Positions 1 through 8,704 of a stretch of DNA of 10,393 nucleotides are shown piece after piece. The translations under genes and the position numbers were made by a program. The stretch spans positions 1 through 10,393 of the forward strand of contig CAKULR010000045.1 in the NCBI GenBank assembly GCA_934667295.1. Reading direction: 5' to 3'. The notes beneath the pieces were generated by a model that worked only from the letters and a program-made list of their open reading frames with translations, searched no databases and was not told where the DNA came from. This stretch comes from an uncultured Kiritimatiellota bacterium. GTDB taxonomy: Bacteria > Verrucomicrobiota > Kiritimatiellia > RFP12 > UBA1067. Every line of letters starts with the position of its first letter. Position 1 is the stretch's first letter.

Positions 1-16
1 TGTAAAAAGGAAAGAA

Positions 17-1279
17 ATGACGCTGTTTCAGGAACTGGTGGCGCGCGGGCTCGTGCAGTCCGTGTCGGACCCCGAACTCGAGCAGATGCTGGAGACGCCG
101 CAGCCGATCTACTGCGGCTTCGATCCGTCGGCGAGTTCGCTGCAGGCGGGCAACCTCGTCTCCATCATGACGCTGCGCCGCCTGCAGCTCGCGGGGCACC
201 ACGTGATCGCCCTCGTGGGCGGCGCGACGGGCCTCATCGGCGACCCGAGCGGCAAGAGCGCGGAGCGTAACATGCTCACGGTCGAGCAGGTGGCGGAGAA
301 CAAGAAGGGCATCCGCGAGAACCTGGCGCGCATCCTCGACTTCGACGGACCCAACGCGGCGCGGATGGTGGACAACTACGAGTGGTACTCGGGCCTGAGC
401 GCGATCGCGTTCCTGCGCGACGTCGCGATCAACTTCCGCGTGCCGCAGATGCTCGCGAAGGAGAGCGTGAAGAAGCGCCTGGAGGCGAGCGAGGGCGCGC
501 TCACGTTCACCGAGTTCAGCTACCAGATCCTGCAGGGGAACGACTTCCTGCACCTCTACGACACCTACGGCTGCACGATGGAGGTGGGCGGCGCGGACCA
601 GTGGGGCAACATCACGGCGGGCACGGACCTCGTGCGCAAGATGCGCGGGCGCCCCGTCTACGGCCTCACGTTCCCGCTCCTCCTCGACGGGTCGGGGAAG
701 AAGTTCGGCAAGAGCGAGGGGAACGCCATGTTCATGAGCGCGGAGAAGACCTCCGTGTACGACTGGTACCAGTTCTTCCTGCGCTCCGCCGACGAGGACG
801 TGATCCGCTACCTGAAGGTCTTCTCGCTCCGTCCGCTCGACGAGATCGCCGAGCTGGAGCGGCAGATGAAGGCGAACCCCGAGGCGCGCATCCCGCAGAA
901 GGCGCTCGCCGAGGAGGTGACGACGCTCGTCCACGGCGCGGCGGGGCTGGAGACCGCGCGCGGCGCGACGCAGGCGCTCTTCGGCGGGGACGTCGCCGGG
1001 AAGGGCGCGGCCGAGCTGGAGACGATCTTCAAGGACGTGAAGAGCGCCGAGCTCGCGCGGGCGGACGTCGTGGGCAAGAGCGTCTGGGCGGTGGCCGCCC
1101 TGGCGGGCATGTTCAAGTCGAACGGCGAGGCGCGCCGGATGGCGCAGCAGGGCGGGCTCTCGCTCAACGGTGCGAAGGCGGACGCGGCGCGCGCCTTCGC
1201 GGAGGGGGACCTCGTGGAGGGCCGCGTGGCGGTGCTCCGGAGCGGCAAGAAGAACTTCTTCCTCCTGCGCGTCCGCTGA
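17..1279 (+). CDS. tyrS: Tyrosyl-tRNA synthetase
   Basis: Class I aminoacyl-tRNA synthetase that activates tyrosine with ATP and charges tRNA-Tyr in the cytoplasm. The 420-residue length is normal for the bacterial family. The Rossmann-fold catalytic domain opens with YCGFDPSAS (residues 32-40), followed by LVGGATGLIGDPSGK (66-80), the tyrosine-pocket segment YQILQGNDF (169-177), GGADQWGNIT (191-200) and the KMSKS-type loop KFGKS (229-233). The C-terminal part, from about residue 355, looks like the S4 RNA-binding domain and ends in RSGKKNFFLLRV. The HIGH signature reads QAGN at residues 43-46, so both histidines are replaced; everything else looks like an intact, functional enzyme. The ATG start follows an AAGGAAAG ribosome binding site at 7-14. 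Any promoter lies upstream of the window. secA follows after 39 nt on the same strand and could be cotranscribed. Identity is near certain. Confidence 0.97.
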   Translation: MTLFQELVARGLVQSVSDPELEQMLETPQPIYCGFDPSASSLQAGNLVSIMTLRRLQLAGHHVIALVGGATGLIGDPSGKSAERNMLTVEQVAENKKGIRENLARILDFDGPNAARMVDNYEWYSGLSAIAFLRDVAINFRVPQMLAKESVKKRLEASEGALTFTEFSYQILQGNDFLHLYDTYGCTMEVGGADQWGNITAGTDLVRKMRGRPVYGLTFPLLLDGSGKKFGKSEGNAMFMSAEKTSVYDWYQFFLRSADEDVIRYLKVFSLRPLDEIAELERQMKANPEARIPQKALAEEVTTLVHGAAGLETARGATQALFGGDVAGKGAAELETIFKDVKSAELARADVVGKSVWAVAALAGMFKSNGEARRMAQQGGLSLNGAKADAARAFAEGDLVEGRVAVLRSGKKNFFLLRVR

Positions 1280-1289
1280 CATTCCACTG

Positions 1290-1310
1290 ACCGCTTACCG
1301 TTTACCAAGG
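1290..1310 (+). repeat. Short period-7 ACCNNTT-like repeat in tyrS-secA gap
   Basis: Two adjoining 7-mers, ACCGCTT and ACCGTTT, are followed by a third unit that keeps only the ACC (ACCAAGG). This fills the middle of the 39-nt gap between tyrS and secA. The last unit supplies the AAGG that can act as the secA ribosome binding site, 8 nt before the ATG. The array is too short to assign a function and could be chance. Confidence 0.3.
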
Positions 1311-1318
1311 CACGAGAC

Positions 1319-4468
<3,150 letters not shown>

Positions 4469-4490
4469 CCGTCCCGGGGAAATCCGCGCC

Positions 4491-4510
4491 CTCGCACATT
4501 TCTCGCATTT
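4491..4510 (+). repeat. Imperfect direct repeat upstream of pot promoter
   Basis: CTCGCACATTT (4491-4501) is followed directly by CTCGCATTT (4502-4510), a head-to-tail pair differing by a two-base deletion. It ends 5 nt before the proposed -35 element of potA. The position suits an activator or repressor site, but no known regulator is recognised and a small duplication by slippage is equally possible. Confidence 0.35.
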
Positions 4511-4515
4511 AGGGG

Positions 4516-4543
4516 TTCAAATCCAAGGGGGGTTTGCTATACT
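4516..4543 (+). promoter_or_regulatory. Putative sigma70-type promoter of the pot operon
   Basis: The gap between secA and potA is locally AT-rich in an otherwise GC-rich window. It contains TATACT (4538-4543), close to the -10 consensus and preceded by TG at the extended -10 position (4535-4536). TTCAAA (4516-4521) matches four of six -35 consensus bases with a 16-nt spacer. Transcription would be expected to start near A4551, giving a 5' leader of only about 29 nt before the potA TTG. This is the only convincing promoter in the window and would drive potABCD and perhaps dnaB. Confidence 0.6.
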
Positions 4544-4565
4544 TTCCCCTATGTCCACCATGGAA

Positions 4566-4582
4566 GGGAGAAAGGCGAGTTG
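4566..4582 (+). promoter_or_regulatory. Ribosome binding site and TTG start of potA
   Basis: The purine run GGGAGAAAGG (4566-4575) precedes the TTG at 4580-4582. GGGAG is 9 nt from the codon and AAGG is 4 nt from it. No in-frame ATG or GTG lies close upstream, and the two nearby ATGs (4551 and 4560) are in another frame. The TTG gives MASEFLVFDHVTKRFG, which aligns with the usual N-terminus of PotA-type ATPases, so the rare start is well supported. TTG starts usually lower translation. Confidence 0.7.
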
Positions 4583-5686
4583 GCAAGCGAATTCCTTGTT
4601 TTTGACCATGTGACGAAGCGCTTCGGCGCGCTCACGGCGGTCAACGACGTTTCGTTCTCCATCAAGAGGGGCGAGTTCTTCTCGCTCCTGGGTCCGTCGG
4701 GCTGCGGCAAGACGACGCTGCTGCGCATGCTCGGCGGATTCGAGCGTCCCGATTCGGGGCGCATCTACCTGGAGGGCAGGGACATCACGGACCTTGCCCC
4801 GAACCAGCGCCGCGTCCACACGGTGTTCCAGAACTACGCGCTCTTCCCGACGATGACGATCTGGGACAACATCGCCTTCTCGCTGAAGCTCGCGAAGAAG
4901 CCGAAGGCGGAGATCGAGGAGGCGGTGGACAACATCCTCGAAATGATCCGCATGGCGGACCATGCCTGGAAGTACCCGAACCAGCTCTCCGGCGGGCAGA
5001 AGCAGCGCGTCGCCATTGCGCGCGCGCTCGTGGACCGTCCGCAGGTGCTGCTCCTCGACGAACCGCTCGGCGCGCTCGACCTCAAGCTGCGCCAGCACAT
5101 GCTGCTGGAGCTCGACACGATCCACGACCAGGTGGGCATCACGTTCCTCTACGTGACGCACGACCAGGGCGAGGCGATGTCGCTCTCGGACCGCATCGCC
5201 GTCATCAACAAGGGGAAGATCGAGCAGCTGGCGGGGCCGGCGCAGATCTACGAGGCCCCGGCCTCGCGCTTCGTCGCGTCCTTCATCGGCGACACGAACT
5301 TCTTCCACGGCGAGATCGTCTCGGTGGACGGCGACTACTGCTTCATCCAGGTGGAGGGCTTCCCGCAGATCAAGGCGTACAACGACCGGAAGCTCTCTGT
5401 GGGGCAGGAGATCGACCTCTCGGTGCGCCCCGAGAAGATCCGCGTCACCCTCACGCCGCCGCCGCCCGAGAAGGGGGCCTCGATCAACGTCTTCCCCTCG
5501 AAGGTGAAGGACATCGTCTACCAGGGCGTCTACACGAAGTTCTGGGTGACGTCCTCCGGGCTCCAGATCCAGTCCCTGAAGCCGCATTCGCGCTTCCTCC
5601 TCGACCAGGAGCCCATCACCTGGAACGACGAGGTGTTCGTGTGGTGGCATCCGGACGACGGCTACATGGTGGCCGCCGAGAACTGA
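4580..5686 (+). CDS. potA: Polyamine-type ABC transporter ATP-binding protein PotA
   Basis: Cytoplasmic ATPase of a spermidine/putrescine-family importer; two copies power transport through PotB and PotC. The 368-residue length fits the family. Motifs are complete: Walker A GPSGCGKTT (38-46), Q-loop VFQNYALFP (82-90), signature LSGGQKQR (136-143), Walker B VLLLDEP (156-162), D-loop LGALD (163-167) and switch histidine THDQ (His194). A C-terminal TOBE-type regulatory domain runs from about 237, opening with FIGDTNFF and including SVRPEKIRV (281-289). The start codon is TTG. The gene is first in the operon and directly behind the only clear promoter; potB begins 19 nt after its stop. The ATPase assignment is certain. 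The exact cargo is less so, because related ATPases serve putrescine, iron and thiamine importers; the neighbouring PotD-like protein points to polyamine-like ligands. Confidence 0.93.
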   Translation: MASEFLVFDHVTKRFGALTAVNDVSFSIKRGEFFSLLGPSGCGKTTLLRMLGGFERPDSGRIYLEGRDITDLAPNQRRVHTVFQNYALFPTMTIWDNIAFSLKLAKKPKAEIEEAVDNILEMIRMADHAWKYPNQLSGGQKQRVAIARALVDRPQVLLLDEPLGALDLKLRQHMLLELDTIHDQVGITFLYVTHDQGEAMSLSDRIAVINKGKIEQLAGPAQIYEAPASRFVASFIGDTNFFHGEIVSVDGDYCFIQVEGFPQIKAYNDRKLSVGQEIDLSVRPEKIRVTLTPPPPEKGASINVFPSKVKDIVYQGVYTKFWVTSSGLQIQSLKPHSRFLLDQEPITWNDEVFVWWHPDDGYMVAAEN

Positions 5687-5705
5687 ACGGCGGGGGAGGA
5701 GCGAA

Positions 5706-6707
5706 ATGGACAATCCGCTGAGGTCCCGGAAGGCCGAATGGCTGCTCACGCTGCCGTCCTTCGTCTGGCTGGCCGTCTTCTTCGTGATCCCGGCCGTGAT
5801 CGTGCTGGCGTTCACGTTCCACGGGCGCGACGCCTCGGGCGGCGTGGGCGACTGGTCGTTCTCCACGTGGCGCGAGCTGGTGGACCCCGACTATCCGGCC
5901 ATCGTGTGGAACACGATCCGCATCTCCTTCGAGGTGACGGTGTGGTCGATCGTCCTCGCGCTGCCGTGCGCCTACGCGATCGCGCGCATGAATTCGCGCT
6001 GGAGGGCCATCGTGGCGGGGTCGATCATGCTGCCGTTCTGGACGAGCTTCGTGGTGCGGGTCTTCGCGTGGAAGACGATGCTCCACCCGGACGGCTGGCT
6101 GCAGGCCTGCTACCTCGTCTTCCTGCGCGTGCGCGAATGGCTCTTCGACTGGCTGCCCGGCTTCGTGCAGCAGTTCCTCGTGTGGCTGGGCGCCGCGTCG
6201 GCGGGGCGCGTCGATCCGGCCACCTCCACGCTCCTCGACTCGGAGGCGGCCGTCGTCCTCGTCTCGGTCTACTCCTTCCTGCCGTTCGCGATCATGCCGA
6301 TCTACACGGCGGCGGAGAAGTTCGACTTCTCGCTCCTGGAGGCCGCGCGCGACCTGGGGGCGAAGAACTTCTACGCCTTCCGCAAGATCTTCATGCCGGG
6401 CGTGAAGCAGGGGATCATCTCGGCGGTGCTGATGGTGTTCATCCCGGCGATCGGCTCGTACGTGATCCCGCAGATGCTCGGCGGCACGGACTGCGTGCTG
6501 ATCGGCAACAAGATCTTCATGCGCGCGATCCAGAACCGCAACATCCCGCACGCCTCGGCGCTCGCGGTGCTGATGGCCGTCTCGGTGCTGATTCCGCTCG
6601 GGCTCGCGATGTGGTGGAAGCGGCGGCAGGACGTGCGCGGGCGCAGGCGCCTGGAGGCGCAGACCGCGCGGCTCGTCGTGACGGCCGAGGGAGGGAGTGA
6701 GGCATGA
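5706..6707 (+). CDS. potB: Polyamine-type ABC transporter permease PotB
   Basis: Inner-membrane permease of the PotB/PotH type; it pairs with PotC to form the channel. The 333 residues show hydrophobic segments near 13-36, 70-92, 102-122, 181-201, 235-256 and 283-303, fitting six membrane helices. The cytoplasmic EAA loop that docks on PotA is LEAARDLGAKNFYAFRKIFM (211-230), followed by PAIGSYVIPQMLGG (247-260), typical of this subfamily. It is longer than the roughly 280-residue E. coli protein in two places: an aromatic-rich loop at about 128-180 between helices 3 and 4, and a basic tail after the last helix (about 304-333). The ATG follows a strong GGGGAGGAG site. The stop overlaps the potC start as ATGA, which suggests translational coupling. 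The family is certain and the substrate inferred. Confidence 0.92.
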   Translation: MDNPLRSRKAEWLLTLPSFVWLAVFFVIPAVIVLAFTFHGRDASGGVGDWSFSTWRELVDPDYPAIVWNTIRISFEVTVWSIVLALPCAYAIARMNSRWRAIVAGSIMLPFWTSFVVRVFAWKTMLHPDGWLQACYLVFLRVREWLFDWLPGFVQQFLVWLGAASAGRVDPATSTLLDSEAAVVLVSVYSFLPFAIMPIYTAAEKFDFSLLEAARDLGAKNFYAFRKIFMPGVKQGIISAVLMVFIPAIGSYVIPQMLGGTDCVLIGNKIFMRAIQNRNIPHASALAVLMAVSVLIPLGLAMWWKRRQDVRGRRRLEAQTARLVVTAEGGSEA

Positions 6708-7534
6708 AGCGCTCGATGTTCTCGGTCGCGGTGCTCGGCTGCGTGCTCGCGTTCCTCTACGTGCCGATCCTGCTCGTCGTCGTCTACGGGTTCGTGCCGA
6801 ACGGCATCTCGATGAGCTTCTTCGACGCGAACGGCGCCTTCGCCGGGTTCACGGGCAAGTGGTACCGGCAGCTCTTCGCGGGGCACCACGCGGTGAAGGC
6901 GCTGCTGCAGAGCTTCTGGCTCTCGCTCACGATCGCGGGCCTCTCGACGCTCGTCTCGTGTGCGCTCGGGACGACGGCCGCGCTCGCCCTCCACCGCTGG
7001 CGCGACCGCCTGCAGTCGATCCACCACGCCCTCGTCTACACGCCGCTCATCATGCCGGACATCCTCATCGGCATCTCGCTCCTGATGCTCTTCGTCGCGG
7101 CGAAGGTCGAATGCGGGTTCTGGACGATCCTCATCGCGCACGTCACGTTCTGCGTCTCGTACGTCGTCATGACCGTCCTCGCGCGCCTGCAGGACTTCGA
7201 CGACCGCATCACCGAGGCCGCCTACGACCTCGGCGCCGGGCCGTGGTACACGTTCTTCCACGTGGAGCTGCCCATCCTCCTGCCCGGCATCGTGGCGGGC
7301 GGCCTCCTCGCGTTCACCCTCTCCATCGACGACGTGGTGATCACCTCGTTCGTCAACGGCGCGGGCACGAACACCTTCCCCACCTACGTGTCGTCGATGA
7401 CGAAGCACTCGAAGAACCTGCCCTCGGTCTTCGCGCTCTCGACGCTGATGCTCCTCTTCACGTGTACGCTCGTTGGACTCTCCAAGCTGCTGACCGCGAA
7501 GAACCAAACCAAACTGAAAGGAAAACCGGAATGA
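6704..7534 (+). CDS. potC: Polyamine-type ABC transporter permease PotC
   Basis: Second inner-membrane permease of the transporter, 276 residues, close to the family's usual length of about 260-280. The first membrane segment, about residues 7-30, contains FLYVPILLVVVYGF (17-30), characteristic of PotC/PotI proteins. Further hydrophobic stretches lie near 68-93, 109-131, 140-160, 188-210 and 242-262. The EAA loop reads TEAAYDLGAGPWYTFFHVEL (170-189), followed by FTLSIDDVVITSFVNG (204-219), another hallmark of the subfamily. The ATG shares four bases with the end of potB, with GAGGGAG (6691-6697) as ribosome binding site. Its stop in turn overlaps the potD start. Family assignment is secure. 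Confidence 0.94.
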   Translation: MKRSMFSVAVLGCVLAFLYVPILLVVVYGFVPNGISMSFFDANGAFAGFTGKWYRQLFAGHHAVKALLQSFWLSLTIAGLSTLVSCALGTTAALALHRWRDRLQSIHHALVYTPLIMPDILIGISLLMLFVAAKVECGFWTILIAHVTFCVSYVVMTVLARLQDFDDRITEAAYDLGAGPWYTFFHVELPILLPGIVAGGLLAFTLSIDDVVITSFVNGAGTNTFPTYVSSMTKHSKNLPSVFALSTLMLLFTCTLVGLSKLLTAKNQTKLKGKPE

Positions 7535-8697
7535 AAACGCTGAAACTCAGGAACATCGCCGCCGCGCTCGCGGCGGGCGCCCTCGTCGCGGGCTGCTCGC
7601 AGTCCGAATCCACCGTGGAGGGCGTGGACCTCTCCGCCCAGGCCCGCGCGGCCGCGGAGGCGAGCGGATACGTGCCCCCGAACGGCGGGAAGGACGGCGG
7701 CGAACTCCACGTCTACACGTGGAGCGACTACATCGCCCCCGACGTGCTGGCGGGCTTCGAGAAGGCGCTCGGCGTGAAGGTCGTCGTCGACACGTTCGAC
7801 TCGAACGAGGCCATGTACGCGAAGCTCAAGGCCGGCGGCACGGGCTACGACATCCTCATGCCCAGCTCCTACCAGATCGCGCAGATGGCGAAGGACGGCA
7901 TGCTGGAGAAGATCGACCACGCGAAGTGCCCGAACGTGAAGAAGAACTTCGACCCGTCCTTCACGCGCCAGATCATCGATCCCACGTTCGCCTACAACGT
8001 GCCGTACGCCGTCACCTACACGGGCTTCATGTACGCGAAGGGGAAGGTGCCCGCCGGCGTGGACGTCGCGAGCTGGAAGGCGCTCGCGAACCCCGCGTTC
8101 AAGGGGCGCCTCACGCTCCTCGACGACATCCGCGAGGTGATCGGCGGCGGGCTCATGAGCCTCGGCCACTCGATCAACTCGACGGATCCGAAGGAGATCG
8201 ACGCGGCCGTCGCCGAAGTGCTCAAGTGGAAGGCGAACTCGCGCAAGTTCGACGCCGAGAGCTACAAGACCGAGGTCGCGAGCGGCGCGACGTGGATCGG
8301 CCACGGCTACTCGACCGACTCGACGCAGATCATCGTCGGAGACGAGGACGAGGGCATGGCCCCGCGCGACGACATCGGCTTCGCGCTGCCGAAGGAGGGC
8401 TTCACGATCGCGTTCGACGAGATGGTCATCGCGAAGGACGCCCGCCGGAAGGACCTCGCCTACGCCTTCATCAACTACATCTACGAGGGCGACGTCGCGA
8501 AGGTCAACATGGAGTACATCTGCGGACCGAACCCGGTGAAGCCCGGCATCGACCAGCTCGAACCCGACTACCGCAGGCTGATCATCCTCGACGACGCGCA
8601 GATCGCGCGCGGACAGGTGCTGCGCGGCTTCCAGGACAAGCCGGAGGTGCAGGAGCTCTACAACAAGGCCTGGGACCGCATCAAGGCCGGGGAGTAG
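7531..8697 (+). CDS. potD: Polyamine-type extracytoplasmic substrate-binding lipoprotein PotD
   Basis: Substrate-binding protein that delivers ligand to PotBC. The 388-residue product begins with a lipoprotein signal peptide: KTLKLRN, a hydrophobic core, then the lipobox LVAGC with lipidated Cys22. It should therefore be membrane-anchored, unlike the soluble E. coli PotD. A flexible linker (about 23-57) precedes the binding fold, which starts at LHVYTWSDYIAPD (59-71). Family landmarks include YDILMPSSYQI (106-116), LLDDIREV (196-203) and STDPKEIDAA (217-226), and the protein ends KAWDRIKAGE. Residues equivalent to E. coli Trp34, Tyr37, Ser83, Tyr85, Asp168, Glu171 and Asp257 are kept, but several aromatic contacts appear to be missing, so the ligand may differ. 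The ATG at 7531 is chosen over longer in-frame extensions into potC because it gives the signal peptide, has AAAGGA 8 nt upstream and overlaps potC by four bases. Confidence 0.92.
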   Translation: MKTLKLRNIAAALAAGALVAGCSQSESTVEGVDLSAQARAAAEASGYVPPNGGKDGGELHVYTWSDYIAPDVLAGFEKALGVKVVVDTFDSNEAMYAKLKAGGTGYDILMPSSYQIAQMAKDGMLEKIDHAKCPNVKKNFDPSFTRQIIDPTFAYNVPYAVTYTGFMYAKGKVPAGVDVASWKALANPAFKGRLTLLDDIREVIGGGLMSLGHSINSTDPKEIDAAVAEVLKWKANSRKFDAESYKTEVASGATWIGHGYSTDSTQIIVGDEDEGMAPRDDIGFALPKEGFTIAFDEMVIAKDARRKDLAYAFINYIYEGDVAKVNMEYICGPNPVKPGIDQLEPDYRRLIILDDAQIARGQVLRGFQDKPEVQELYNKAWDRIKAGE

Positions 8698-8704
8698 GGC
8701 CGTG
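8689..8704 (+). promoter_or_regulatory. dnaB ribosome binding site embedded in potD 3' end, GTG start
   Basis: GGGGAG (8689-8694) lies 7 nt before the GTG at 8702-8704. It overlaps the last codons of potD, whose TAG is at 8695-8697. Ribosomes finishing potD would pass over the dnaB initiation site, so translation of dnaB could be coupled to potD. No promoter elements are evident close by, though one hidden inside potD cannot be excluded. Confidence 0.65.

Noticed and set aside
4517..7507. Long - strand open frames opposite potA, potB and potC (4517-5866, 5616-6551, 6371-7507)
   Set aside because: They show the same GC-skewed composition, overlap each other and complete transporter genes, and contain no family motif.
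6697..7530. N-terminal extension of potD reading through potC in another frame
   Set aside because: The frame happens to be open because of GC bias. The lipoprotein signal peptide, ribosome binding site and ATGA overlap all support the ATG at 7531, and potC is the real gene in this stretch.
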